Shown here: piece by piece, positions 1 through 14,206 of the stretch | Position numbering within the stretch: the stretch's first letter is position 1 | Layout of the letters: each line of letters starts with the position of its first letter | The notes under the pieces: generated by a model | Databases searched by the model: none | The model's input: the letters and a program-made list of their open reading frames with translations, nothing else | What the model was told of the DNA's origin: nothing | Translations under genes and position numbers: made by a program | Assembly (NCBI GenBank): GCA_035772785.1 | Contig: JAOCPU010000037.1 | Location: 62,001-126,000 of the forward strand | DNA length: 64,000 nt | Origin: Phlebiopsis flavidoalba | Taxonomy: Eukaryota > Basidiomycota > Agaricomycetes > Polyporales > Phanerochaetaceae | Direction of reading: 5' to 3'

Positions 1-190
1 CTTTCTTCTTCCTATTTTCCATTTTTATCATTTTTTCTCTCCCCAGCTTTTTTCTCCACGTTTTGTGCTTTTTTTATTCTCTTTTTAGTAGCTTTCGTTC
101 TCTCTTTTGTCTTCTTAACTTTTTCGTTTATATTTCTAAGTCATTTTTCTCCTTCTTCTTTTTCATTTTATTTTCTACTTTACATTTTTT
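1..190. repeat. T-rich pyrimidine tract
   Basis: Almost all bases are T or C on the plus strand, with many T runs. It lies at the downstream edge of the minus-strand MED19-like gene. On the minus strand it would read as a lysine/arginine/glutamate-rich stretch broken by stops. It could be a noisy copy of the Lys-rich tail that MED19 proteins often carry, or a low-complexity spacer; the sequence does not decide. Confidence 0.5.
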
Positions 191-1040
191 TTATTCGGTA
201 CGCCCTTTAAGTCCATCCATAGCTGACAATGATCGAACGCGATCTCTATGAGTTCACTTGAGATCGAAAGGCTGTCATATTCATGCGTTGCTTGGGAGGT
301 ATCCTGAGACTTGCGCATCATTGTCATTAAAATAGTACGTCTCTCTTGCGTAGATGTGTTTCTTCCTGACAGGTGGTCCGAAGCTAGCCCGCAATACACA
401 CCACGAGCCATGTTGACGCCGCTATCACAAATCCTACCATGGGAGGACCTCTTATCCAGTAGGTGTCTTGTAGTCTGTTTCTGTCCACTTACTTCTCGCC
501 TTTACACCTCGGCCATCCTCATACACTCTGCATCGTTCCCCGACTACCAGGCTGCTTTGGGCCGTGGCTGGCGAGCCAATGTCTCGAGGTGGGACTTCAC
601 GCTCTTTCCCCTTGCCTTCGTCCCCGCTTGCTCCTGGCTGCAGTGACTGTGGAGGTCCCTGGGACGACACCAGCTGGAAGGCTGTATGGCCCGATAACAT
701 ATTTGTCGTAGGCTGCGAGGAGCTGAAAGCGTGAAGACCAACAAGTCCTGTGTGGAATCAAAATAGGGCTCTGTGGTTGCGACCGTTCTTCACAATACCA
801 AGAAAGATGTATAGCGGGAGTAGAATTGAGAGCAAACATGTAATAGCACATTCATTGCGCCACATATTGTAAGGCAAGACAGAAAATGAACCTGCGGCTG
901 GTGGCAGAAAGATTTGTGGGAGAGGCGGGGTTCAGAGGTGCCGGATGACGGTCCTGCGAGGGGCGTTTGTGGACTGGAGATAAGTCTGGTGATTGTGGAC
1001 TTGATGCAGAAGTGCTTGCTTGCTGGTCGTCGATGTCCAT
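180..1040 (-). CDS. MED19: Mediator subunit 19-like protein (fragmented reading frame)
   Basis: MED19 (Rox3 in yeast) belongs to the head module of Mediator, which links activators to RNA polymerase II in the nucleus. The start chosen is ATG at 1040, opening MDIDDQQASTS and a Ser/Pro-rich leader. After frame shifts come DLLVFTL, then LLAAYDKYVIGPYS near 700, an acidic low-complexity stretch with GKGKERE, and near 300 the segment KQRMNMTAF. This order (DLL motif, AYDKYV, KGKERE spacer, PPKQR-type motif) matches the remembered architecture of basidiomycete MED19. At least three frame breaks are needed to join the pieces, and the C-terminal end inside the T-rich tract is not fixed. Family assignment is by memory of motifs, so moderately sure. 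The next gene is divergent, 630 bp away. Confidence 0.55.
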
Positions 1041-1671
1041 AGCTTGAGGTTGGAGTCGACGCATCGAGAGATTGATGGTTCGGTGAAAGTCCTGCAGCAG
1101 AGCTCGGCCGTGGTTCGGGTCTGGATGATCACAGACCGTCAGTAATTACCGCAGGCGTACAGCTGCGTTCTGTGGCGCGGGGTTTCAACCGCGCTGATGG
1201 GGTAAGGACAATGTAACATTTATTGTGATACCGTGAGAATCCTGCTTGGCCACTCCGTCGGCATCACCGGACCAGCGTATATCACCATACATCACCTGAG
1301 TGCATGGCTCATGCACTGCTAGACTCACAGATTACCTCTACCTGGGGGCGTAACTAGTTCGTGAATACGAGCGAAACACGTAACGACTTCAACATTTAGC
1401 TTTAAGCCCAGCGAATGAGCTTAGTAAATTACGCCGTTGCATGCGTCGCCAATCAGGATACGCGGGCCACCTGAGTATTCCGTGGCGGCAGGCTACGCTC
1501 GCAACAGGACTGTCAGAGTTTCGCCTCAACGAGGTACACGAGAACCACTGAAGTAACATCGACACGTCCCTCCGTAAGCGCCTCGCTGAAACAGTCTACG
1601 GGTATATAACCCTCGATGCTTCCACCGTCCCGCCCGTCACAACTCACAATTGCTTTCTTAGCTTCGCAGCG
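1041..1671. other. Divergent intergenic region, MED19-like / epoxide hydrolase
   Basis: No protein-like translation was found on either strand. It should hold the promoters of both flanking divergent genes. The only clear element is the TATA-like motif close to the epoxide hydrolase start. Confidence 0.5.
1603..1609 (+). promoter_or_regulatory. TATA-like box upstream of epoxide hydrolase
   Basis: TATATAA lies 63 bp before the ATG at 1672, a plausible core-promoter distance for a fungal gene. Position and consensus are seen; function is inferred. Confidence 0.4.
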
Positions 1672-3013
1672 ATGACTTCCACCATTGACTCCATCTGCAC
1701 GCGCTCCGTTCAAGTCCTCATGTATACCGGACGAGGAAGTCGAACGCATGAAGAGACTCGTCTCTCGAGAGCACGTGCTACCCTCTTCCACCCCCATTGG
1801 TGGAGCCAGCTGGGATTACGCGTTGGATCTAGAATGCCGCTCAGAGACATGCAGAACGCTTGGGTCAACGACACTTTGACTGGAAGGCGGTGAGAGGAGG
1901 AGAGATGAACGCTGTTCCCTCAGTACACCACTGGTTCATCGAGTCTGTGACCGTCCATTTTCATACATCTGACAGTCGCCCAGATCGATGCCATACCCAT
2001 TCTGTCCTACACGCGCTGGGCTCAGGTGAGTTTGGATTGAGCCAAAAACCTTCGTTTACAACAGCCTAATGAGTTCTACAGGGTCATTTCTCGGAATTCC
2101 ATAGAGGGTCATTGACTTGTGAGCGATCATCGACCTCGCACGATACAGCCTGCATTCCACATAGTCTGCGCCATCCTCCCAGGCTTTCGCCAGTCTCGTC
2201 CGCGCCGCGCAGCGACTAAAACAAGGGTAGGAAAATGGGGGACAAACGCGCGCATCCTTTGACCATCTCATGACGGGCGTACTCGGATACCCATCCTACA
2301 TAGGTCCAAGCCGGCGACTGGGGAGCGCTCATTTCAACTACACCTGGGAGGCGGAACAGTATCCCGCCGTGTAAACTCCTTGAAATCACTGCAATGCCTG
2401 CCAAACTACTCCTGGCGCGCTGCTCACCCTTCCATTTTTCCTCTTACCTAGTTCGTGGAGAAACTGGCTCTATAGCACCAGATCATACACTTAGCCACGA
2501 AGAGATTGCGGACATCTCACGCGCAAGATCGTCATCAAAGGCGGAACTGGCTACTTCCTTCATGCAGATGACTCCGGCCGTTCACGATTCGGGTACGCCT
2601 TGAAACGACTCACCAATAGACATTCTTGCGTGGATCGGGGAGAAGTATAAGGAGCTATTGGATCCCGAGACCTTTACCAACGCACAGAAGTTCATCTCGA
2701 TGAGTCTTCGACGGTGTCGCTATACTATTTGACGACACTCGTTCGCCACCTCGGCCCCTGCCGTACCATGAGAATGCAGGAACATTTGCCCAGAGAATGC
2801 GGGGTCACGATTAGCCGTTTGTCGTGCGCTCGTTATTCCTTACGACGTGAAGACCACACCTTCCCGAGGGTTGGGTCAAAGCACAGCATCCCAACATGCT
2901 GTACAGGCGGGTTCACTCAGCGCGGTGGTCATTTCCCGGGATATGACACCCCCGATCTCCTTGCTACGGACCTTCGCGAGCTGGCAGCGAGCCAAAAGGC
3001 TCTTTTCTTCTAG
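1672..3013 (+). CDS. Epoxide hydrolase, EHN domain plus alpha/beta hydrolase
   Basis: The product would open epoxides to diols, probably for detoxification or metabolism of lipid or xenobiotic epoxides. The ATG at 1672 is followed, after a frame break, by APFK, EEVERMKRL, WDYALDL and then HFDWKAV, the N-terminal EHN signature. Next come the core-domain pieces: SEFHRVI, AFHIVC, a GDWGS-like nucleophile region near 2,310-2,330, DSPIDILAWIGEKYKELLDP near 2,610-2,670, ALPYHENAG-like residues near 2,760, and GGHFPGYDTPDLLATDLRE near 2,930-2,990, where the His of HFP is the expected catalytic His. The order and spacing fit the whole microsomal-type epoxide hydrolase family. At least six frame breaks and several short introns interrupt it. 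Stop near 3,013. Sure of family, not of substrate. Confidence 0.88.
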
Positions 3014-3252
3014 ACTTTACCCTGTACCAAAGCCCTTGGTCTGATTTGGCGAGCTGTTTCTCCACCTTAACTCTACGTAGCGGTCTTGTAGTAGGGACTT
3101 ACCGAGTTTGGCTGTATTTGGCTCTGTAGGGCCAGGAGCGACCCGACGCGCAAGCATCTTCGCGATAACGTACTCCGTTTTTACTCCTTCACATCTTCCT
3201 GTCACGCTTGTGTGACATGTGTTATTAGCTACCTACCTCACGGGATTCATGC

Positions 3253-5993
3253 ATGTCGACGCCGACTCTCGTCTCCCGCGCTGATATTCACAAGTCGTGC
3301 AAGACAATTGAGGCCGTTGTCAACCTGCTGAATGACTACAGTGAAGCTGTGACCGCCATAATTGGCATCCAGAAGAAGCTGGCGAAGGCCCCTGCGTGAC
3401 GCCGCGTCAACAAGGGTCGCCGCGGAGGTTGCAGGTACGCCTAGAGAGTGGCGTGACAGGCGGCTCCTGACTTGGGTAACACTGAAGCGAACGCCTTGAA
3501 TGCAAGCGCGACTGTGTTCGATACCTTGGGCGATGTCGATGCCAAGTTCGCAAGGCTCGTGGACGGTGAATGTGAGAATACCAGCTCAGAGGTGAAGAAA
3601 TGGTTCAAGAAGCTTGCGGTGCGTCGTTCCCTCTACGTATGACCTTGATTGATTTTACGTCCACAAGTAGAAAGAGGAACGCCATCACGACCAGAAGCTA
3701 GCCTCAGCGAACGATAAAATCAAACAGGCTGGGGGAGTTTATGAACGCAAAGTGAAGAAGAATCCCGCAGATGCAGGCGAGGAACATACCCGCTACATTA
3801 ACCTGCTGACGACTCTAGGCCAAGAAACGAGTCAAAGAGAAATAGTACGAATCACGCCTCCATCGTTTCGCCAACACTGACGATAGTATCCGCGGACGTT
3901 TATTGTAGTGATCATTCTGTCATGGTCAATGAACGCCAGGGGGTCTGTCCTCTTTCACCTAGCGTCCTCACTCTCCCGCGTTGCCGATGGGGAGTGGTTT
4001 ACGTGTTTGCGAGGAGCTTCGCCGCGTCTCTCCCTACGTGGGACAACTTGGAGAATGGAGAGCCTTTGCCGAAGGTGCGTAGTCATGTTAGTGGTACCCG
4101 ACTACGAAACTGATCCTTGTTATCAGCTAACTGGACCGAACCTATCCCACTAAACCTTCCGGAAATGGAGAGTTCTGCGCAATCACGAGAATACCATGGA
4201 ACCCTCTCCAAGAAGATAGCTATGCAAGGCCTTAGGTCTCCGGAACCTCTTGGCACTCCTGCCCCAGAGTACGCCTCAAGGGCTGTCACTCCCACGGAAA
4301 ACGTCGCCGCAAAAAAAAAAAAAAAGTTACCCACCTACTTCTCCCCAGATAAACAATCAAAGCCAGAGCATGCCTCGGTAGAGCCGGAAGACGATAGAGA
4401 CAGAGGCCTTTCGGTCAATTCTATTGCCTCATTAGGGTCCTTTCCCTTCGCCCCCAACTCACTTTCCTTTGCCGCCGGTATCTGGAACCATCGTCGGCAA
4501 TGCTCGACAGTCTAACTCTCAGTTGCCATCAGCCTCTTCTTCAGTCGCTCAAAATCGGCTCCCTGAATTAGGGGCGGCTCCTGAAACACCCGGTGTACCA
4601 GATACTGCAAGTGCGAACAAGTCGAGTAAAGACTCCGCGACCTTCCTCGACTTTAGCTCACCCCCCGCATCTCCTATTACCGTAGACAGGGACACCACGA
4701 AGGCTGTGTCCTCTGCCCCGGAAGATTCCAGCCATTCATCATTACAGAGCAAGGTAAACGAGCCTGTAGCCGAGCCGGAGAGACCTCAACGATCAGCTGC
4801 TGCATCCCCAGTCCCCGATGTGCGGCACTCTCGAGTCTATCCTGTTGGAGATTACATGAGGGACGCTGAGTTCGGTGCGACGAGGTTGCCCAGCGGAAGT
4901 TCTAAACCAGGATCATCCCCTCACACATCGATATCTAAGACTATCGAACGGAGCGATACTAATCGCAGCAATGGGAGTGTGGTGTCAGCTATACGTGATA
5001 AGTATACACGAAGCGTATGTACTTGGCGTTCCATTACAATGACCATATCTAACATCCAATCGGTAGACTGGCCCTGCATCGCCTCCGCCTAAAGATATCC
5101 CTAGACTACCCACTTAGCGGTGTCCAATTTAGCGACCCGATTCGACAGTTCTCTACATGGTGAACAAACCACCCCTATGTTCTCCGGGCACGGAATCTGG
5201 CCGGCCCCCGTCCCAGTGCCACGTTCACCAGCTATCGGGACTTCCACATCGAATCAATCGTATTTTCCGGAGCATTCGAATATCGGCGACATTGCCGGAC
5301 GACAACAACGTATTCAAGAACTGGAAGATCTGGAACTCCGAGAACGCGAATACGCATTCCGAATGAAGGAGCGGTTGAAATGATGAGAGCGCGCGAGGGA
5401 GTTGGAAAGGGAGCAATACGAGCTCATTCAGGCTAGACAAACCCGGCTCAGGGCGGATTCGACTCCAGATCTTCACTCTCAGGGGCGCTGTCACGCCGCG
5501 TCCCGGCTCATATGCTGGCTCGTCTCTACCTGGTCAGCAATATCAAACGCATTTCCTCTAACGAGGACTCAATCCCTTCAACAGCATCATCCCCGAGGTG
5601 GCTTCCACCACCATCCTCTAGCCAAACCTTCCACCCCTATTTCGACGCACCCTCTTCGACATGTCGAATCCCACGATGTTATTCCTCCCACGCGTACTAC
5701 ACAACCTCTTGTACAGCCAGTATCGTCTCCTCGACAAGACAAACCAAAAGGAAATTGGATTCGAAGACTCAGCATGCCAGTAATGGGCAACGCCTTCCAG
5801 GACGGCGGCAAGAAGGGTGTTAGCAGCGCCAACGCAGGCCTCCAGGCTTACCACCGCAACAGCCTTGCATTGCCCGAAGAGGATGGCCGGATACGCAAGG
5901 ATGTGGTTAGCACAACAAAGAACCGCAGTGTTACGAGTCTTATACGACGCTAGCAAGGACGACTTTTTCATTGGTACCCCTTCCAACATGTGA
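3253..5993 (+). CDS. I-BAR (IMD-like) domain protein with Ser/Pro-rich tail
   Basis: Probably a membrane-curvature adaptor acting at the cell cortex. It starts at ATG 3253 with MSTPTLVSRADIHKS, then CKTIEAVVNLLNDY, a 50-bp intron, NALNASATVFDTLGDVDAKF, a conserved SSEVKKWFKKLA, then HHDQKLASANDKIKQAG, ERKVKKNPADAGEEHTRYI and LLTTLGQE. This helical block of about 200 residues matches the IMD-like domain seen in many fungal proteins. The rest (about 4,100-5,950) is a long disordered tail rich in Ser, Pro and Thr, with a short coiled coil RQQRIQELEDLELRERE near 5,305-5,355 and a basic stretch NWIRRLSMPV near 5,755. A stop at 5951 is reached only in one frame; shifting frame gives SKDDFFIGTPSNM and a stop at 5993, taken as the true end. 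Named by fold memory. Confidence 0.7.
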
Positions 5994-6540
5994 CATACCC
6001 CAGTCTCCTTCCTCGACCGCTCCCTCGAATGATTGTGGGACAAACGTGCGAATTTCGGGGCCTAATTCAGCCCAAATTCGTGTTCCACCACTCTCTGGAG
6101 TGAGGAGACGCAAGTTGGCCGAATCAGGCCACAGCTGTCCCGCGCGTCCTCCCTCGATACAAAAGGAGCGGTTGGGGAAGGAGACTGCCTATACCCGTTC
6201 ATTCTAGCTGCTCGCTCATGACCTTACGATGTATATGAGACCGTGCAAACTGACTAGCTCTCCAAATGTGATATCCTCTCGACTTCATAACGGAAATGAA
6301 TGCGATCTCAATTGTGACATGCAGGCTACAGTTCCTTACACATATGAATAGACGCTTGGACCGTCTCTTTTGATCAGGCCAATCAGCGGTTAGCGCTAAT
6401 GCTTACATAATGTCCGCTGGCTATTAGACGCTTCTTCGCCACGCCGAAAACTTTCATTCATCCTTGCTCCTTACCACCATCTGCCCTCTTCCCGCGAGTC
6501 TTCTTCTTCAACAACTCTCACTTATACTGCACTTATCAGA
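5994..6540. other. Intergenic region before DBP2
   Basis: No credible coding segment. The last 60 bp before the DBP2 start are CT-rich, a common feature of fungal transcription start regions. The rest shows nothing recognisable. Confidence 0.5.
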
Positions 6541-9212
<2,672 letters not shown>

Positions 9213-9591
9213 TCACCACGCCCCTCCTCCTGATTCGTTGCCGCTGATTCGGCGTGTTCGTTGTTTGCACTGACTCCCTCTTAAAGTATTAGACTTGATG
9301 CATCGTTGGCGGTGTCTATAATTCCACACTTGCATGCCTTAGACCTCTGTGTATAATCTTGGACTGTATCATTGTGGCATATGTCATACCTCTGCAGTGC
9401 TTCTGCAATTTAAACCATGTGAGAGTGCAAGATACGCGTCACGTTCAAAGGCCACTGGCCAGGGCGCGGGTCGCGGCTATTTTTTCCTCCCCGGCTCTTG
9501 GAGGGCCCTCGATCGCATAAACACCTGCCCTGCTTCTCTGCTCAATGCTCCTCGTCGACCGCAGCAGTCGACCCTTGGTACCACAACCACC
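9213..9591. other. Intergenic region DBP2 / GCDH
   Basis: Holds the DBP2 3' end and the promoter of the next plus-strand gene. No terminator or TATA consensus stands out. An open frame crosses its right half but shows no protein signature before the GCDH start. Confidence 0.45.
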
Positions 9592-11654
9592 ATGAACTTT
9601 CCCCGTAACATACCCTTGCGTCTCCTCTTCAGTCGCGCCGCCGCTCGCCGCGTCGGCGGTGGTCAGGTTGGCGTCCGGGAGCAGTGAGTACGGTTCGGTC
9701 CCGGGTTACCCGTCGTTGGTACTCACATTGACCAATGTCTAGAGCTCGCAAAGTTCAATCCAGAGGTAGTGTTGATTAGCATTGAACCATCATTGGTATC
9801 GCTTTCAGCTCGCGCTAGGATCCTTTGGACATTGAGGGGCTCCTCACGCGAAGAGGAGAGAGCTGTCCGGTGTGTCTAACATCCTACAGTCTCTGCGTAC
9901 CATACTAAAACACGCTAAAGGGACATACAGCGCGGGCATTCTCTCAGGTATCTAGCGTCGTGATGAAATGTCTCCTTGCCTTCCTGAACCCTTTTAGGAG
10001 TATTTACTTCCCCGGGTGCTCGATGCATTCAGCGTACGGAGAGTGCGTTTGACTATCTCCTGTTGCATCTTATATGGTACTCACAATGACTCAGATTTCA
10101 ATCATGATCTACTCCCCGGAGATGGGCAAGTTGGGCTTACTGGGACCAACGATAGAGGGCTTTTGGTTGTGCAGGGTGTTAGCAGCGTGGCGTAGGAATC
10201 TCATTGCCCCCGAGAGGTCGAACGGGTCACGTAAGCGCTTTGTTCCTGCGCCAATGAGAGTCTCACAAATGCACCAGTTTGACTCGGGATATCGATCTAC
10301 ATTTTCGGTACAGTCATCTCTGGTCATGCATCCTATCAACGCTACGGTACGGACGCTCACAGAAAGAGAAGTACCTGCCTCGGCGGTAGGTTTAGTCCGG
10401 CTACAGCTCCACTAGTAACATTGGCTTATATCTACATAAAGCAAAGGGCGAAATCGAATGGATGCTTCGTACGACAGTCTCTAAACTCACTTACCAACGT
10501 GAGCTTATAGCGGTCCTAGGGACTTACCTGAACCCAACCATGTGGGTCAGACCCAGCGGGAATGGAGACGGTTGCGGAAGAGACCGACGGCGGCTTCATC
10601 TTGAATGGCGCAAAAACCTGGATTCTCAAACGCCCCTGGTCGCGTGAGTATTCCTCATGATGAACATACATGCGCCGTTAGCTCATCGCGGGTCTCAGAG
10701 ATCTATTCGTCGTATGGGCGCGTTGCATAGTGGGACGGCAGAAGGTCAGATGGCTTCCTGATAGAAAAGGTGACGTACTCATGAGATTGAAGAGAGCTTC
10801 GCCTGCCTCGTCTGCATGACCTCCCAGGGCACAAAAGGGCTATCGGCTCCTGCACGTAATCAAGACAAGCTCGCATTGCGCTGCTCCTTGACAGGATCTT
10901 ATATTCCTCGAGCCGTGTTAAGCTTGGGCACTGATGCTTTGGCTCCTAATGGCAAGGCTTGGGAAGCGCCTTTGGTTGCCTGAATAACATGCACGGTTCG
11001 TCGTGGAATATGGGCTTAGGAGACACGTTTATTGACTCGTGTTCAGGTTCAGTATAATCGTGGGGTGTGTCATTGGTGCCCTCGAGGATTGTATTACAGA
11101 GCGTACCAAAGATTACAGCTCTCGAGCGAAAACAGTTCAATCGTCCTCTGTGCCTCTTTCAGCTGGTGCAGAAGAAGCTTGTTGATGCGCAAAACAGAGG
11201 CAGTCCTTGGACTGCTCACGCAAGTCTTCAGGTCGGTAGTGACGAGTAGCAATGCAGCGAACGTTTACTCATGGATGACCAGGTTGGAAGATTGAAAGAC
11301 GAGGGCAAGCGTGTTATCTCCGGAGATGATTAGCATTGTGAAGGCGCAACAACTGTGCAAGGCTCTTGAACACGCTCGTCGGCGTTCTTGACATTCTGGG
11401 CGGAAATGCGTGCGCGATGATTAAGTTCCATACCGATAGCACTGGGGCATCTTGCTCATCATGTTATAGGTACCACGTCGGCCGTCACGTTGCCCTAATC
11501 TGGCAAGTTGTTAACACTTATGAAGGCACACTATGTAAGCGGTACCATATCCAAGTACCCTCGTGCTCGAACGATTACTGAAAATCTCAGCAGGATATTC
11601 ATACTACTCATTTTGGGCAAGGCCCTGACTGGTATCCAGGCATTCGCGAACTGA
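9592..11654 (+). CDS. GCDH: Glutaryl-CoA dehydrogenase, mitochondrial
   Basis: An FAD-dependent acyl-CoA dehydrogenase family enzyme that converts glutaryl-CoA to crotonyl-CoA in lysine and tryptophan breakdown. The ATG at 9592 opens an Arg-rich leader (MNFPRNIPLRLLFSRAAARR) typical of a mitochondrial presequence. Then, across many frame breaks: LGLLGPTIEGF (10,130), DSGYRSTFSVQSSLVMHPIN (10,280-10,340, strongly diagnostic of GCDH), SDPAGMETVAEETDGG (10,550), FILNGAKTWI, DLFVVWARC (10,700), ERKQFNRPL (11,130), FQLVQKKLVDAQ, DILGGNAC (11,385), RHVA, VVNTYEGT (11,510) and KALTGIQAFAN with stop at 11,652-11,654. This is one of the most error-laden genes here. The next gene, OLA1, converges with a 302-bp spacer. 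Family sure; exact exon limits not. Confidence 0.88.
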
Positions 11655-11956
11655 GTCGTCGTCCTTACCCCCGCCCCTCATACTGCAGGCATGTTTGCAT
11701 GTCGACTCCCTCGAATGTAGGAGATCATCGCAGTTGATTAGTTAACTAAACATATCCGAATTCGAAAAGACTTGAATAGTGTTATTCGTTCAGAAACAGC
11801 TCATTCTATACACATGTATCAAGTGCGCGATCCGGTGAGAGACTGAAAGACGAAACGCGCTGTCAGAATCCGGCGATGTTTCTGTAGGATAGGTTGATCA
11901 TATGATAGCGTGACAAGTAATGATATACAATCGTAATCTAACGTTTTACGATAATT
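11655..11956. other. Convergent spacer GCDH / OLA1
   Basis: 302 bp between two 3' ends. It is AT-leaning and has no coding signal. Confidence 0.4.
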
Positions 11957-14206
11957 TATGCGCCAGATCTTGCCAGTATGGCGATAGCACCCGGTCGGAA
12001 CCACTGGAATCTGTTTATGAGTATGTGTCCTTTGGCACTGTCAGGAGTAGACAATTACTCCTCGTAGGGCTTGCCTTGTTGCCTGAGCTGACCTGCCGCC
12101 TTGACGGAAGGACTCACTGCCAAGTTCATGGAGATCATTATAGCGTCATGATCTCGCCACACACAAACTTGGTTCTCGAAATCAGAGCTAATGATAACGT
12201 TAATGAGACACGGACAGAGGCTGCACGGCAAGCACCGCACTGAATTACGCCTGCGGCCTTGTGAAGAGCGGCTTTTTTCGTGCCACGCACGGATAGTCCA
12301 GGGCCCCGAATCCGCCGTCAGGACCGCATGTGAAGGTAAGCGAATGACGCTGATAACGCCGTTAACCCCAAAAGAATATACACAAAAACCAAGTTCACTG
12401 TACATCGAGGACGGCGATGCATATCCGGCCTGTGTAATCTTGCCCAGAGCACGTGGTGCGCGCCTAATGCAGTCTTATCCTCCGTCAACCCGCTCCCTGC
12501 GTTACGACATGGCTTCGCTAGAAACGTTCTTCCAAGTGCAACAGAAAAGGGGATAATGAGACGTCGTCCCGGCTAGTTTTGCCTCATAACCTAAGCCTTG
12601 AATCTTAGTGCAGGCCGTAGGCACGCACATCGTAGCCGCGAGCAGTTGTGTCGATACAGGTGGACATTACCATTGGTCTATTTCCGAAATGTATTCCTTC
12701 CGCTTAAGTGACGAGGTATAGACTGGCGAGCGGTGAGCGCTGAAGCCCGTTAACTACGTCTTGATATCTGGGCAATGAATGTTAGCGAGAGTGACGATTG
12801 GAATAACGAATGGTGAGTCAGATAGTATTTTTGGTTCTCAAAGATCATTATTGGGCGCGTTACTCCCGCCTCGCCGAGCTGGGGTAAGCTAGCCAATGGC
12901 TCTTTTCATCATCTTGAAATGCCAGTGTTACCGCGTATAGCGGCAAGAGAAATTGCAAGAGGACGTCATAATCACTATACAGAAACGTCTGCTTCAGTAA
13001 TTTGTCCGCACCACATGGGAAAATCAACGTTAAATGTCGAATATCCAGCACGATAATTGATCTAAACGGTTTGGATGGTCGTTTACTCCCTCCTCGACTT
13101 AGTCTGGTTTCTGTCGAGCATTGTTTTTTTTACGTCTCTTTTTCACTCTCGTCGACTATGGCGAAAAAAGATCATCGGGTAAGAGTGTTTCATGACGCAC
13201 CTCTTTATTCGTTCCCATCCCGCCTTTCCAGCCCATTCTTTATGATCTTGTCCGTCAAAGTCTTGTCAATCTGCTCGACACAGTAGCCTAAAAACTATTC
13301 ATGACTGCAGAACCGCTTAGACAAGATCGTGTATTGGGCTTCACGATGTCTTCCTTCTTCCGCCTTGTCAGCCAAGTCGATTGTTGCCAAGCGCTCGTCC
13401 GCTCCGTTTTCAAACATCCACAACTCGCTTTATTCTATCCATTCGATATGCTTTGAGACGTAACTCGAGTCTGGATGATTTTCACCGTATCACTCAGGGG
13501 GCGCGTCACATCGCCTTCCACTCTGTGAATGACGTCGGCGTCATCGAAAGCGCGAACTCATCTGGAAAATTCCATCGACGGAGCGTACAATGGACAATAA
13601 AAGCGTTACCAAGACCTGCTCCAGTGGATGCACCCTGAATGTTATCCAATTAGAGAGGGTGGAAGCAGAGCACAAGAGACTCACAGCAGTAAGGGCGCAG
13701 CGATGTCTATGCATGTCAAAGCTGGCCAGGGACGCGCGAAGCAGGCTTTGTAGAGGTTGCATAACTGCACTCAAAGCGTTCGTCCGGTAATCCGGGGATG
13801 CGCGACTTGCCTGCGCAGCGGGTTGTGCACGTATTTTCAGCTCTGCAGCGCACGCCAAGTTTTATGCACAATTCGCAGTGGGCTTTATAGGGGCCTATAA
13901 ATGGGGTAAATTCTCTGCTTTTCCAAGATCTTAAGAATACGGTTGGAGTAGTTGAGTCAATCTCGATCATTAACGCGTCGGTTCAGACACCGGACGAACC
14001 GGATTTGGAGAGCGTATTGAAGAACGAACGACTTTCCGACGTTTTGGAACACACCTGGTAGTAGACCACGTTAGTCGACGTACTGCTGCACAGCGCCACA
14101 GCAAACAGACCTACGATACCGATCTTCAGGTTATTGCCCGGCCGGCCCCAGCAGGTCTTCTTTTCCTCCTACTCTCGGCGCTCGGAGCCTTCTTGGGAGG
14201 CGGCAT
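11957..14206 (-). CDS. OLA1: Obg-like ATPase 1 (YchF-type P-loop NTPase)
   Basis: OLA1/YchF is a cytosolic, ribosome-associated NTPase that prefers ATP. Start at 14206 (MPPPKKAPSAES). A frame break follows and then NLKIGIVGL, with NVGKS of the P-loop degraded by error, and SFFNTLSKSG (14,020-14,100). Next: KPASRVP (13,735), SVDGIFQM (13,560), ADVIH|RVEGDV (13,520), then a noisy middle; IPFSVALE (12,540), KIT|QAGYAS (12,430), SGPWTIRAW (12,300), SDFENQVC (12,170), AVKAAGQLRQQGKPYE (12,060-12,105). A short intron (12,005-12,052) precedes the tail, which ends at stop 11,957-11,959. The RQQGK-Y and WTIR motifs in the TGS-domain region are highly specific for OLA1. Plus-strand open frames in this range are shadows. 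Confidence 0.85.

Noticed and set aside
13140..14100. Apparent plus-strand protein (for example frames at 13,002-13,638 and a readable ESISIINASVQTPDEPDLESV)
   Set aside because: The same DNA on the minus strand encodes the OLA1 P-loop, SVDGIFQM and VEGDV segments, so the plus-strand reading is a shadow.
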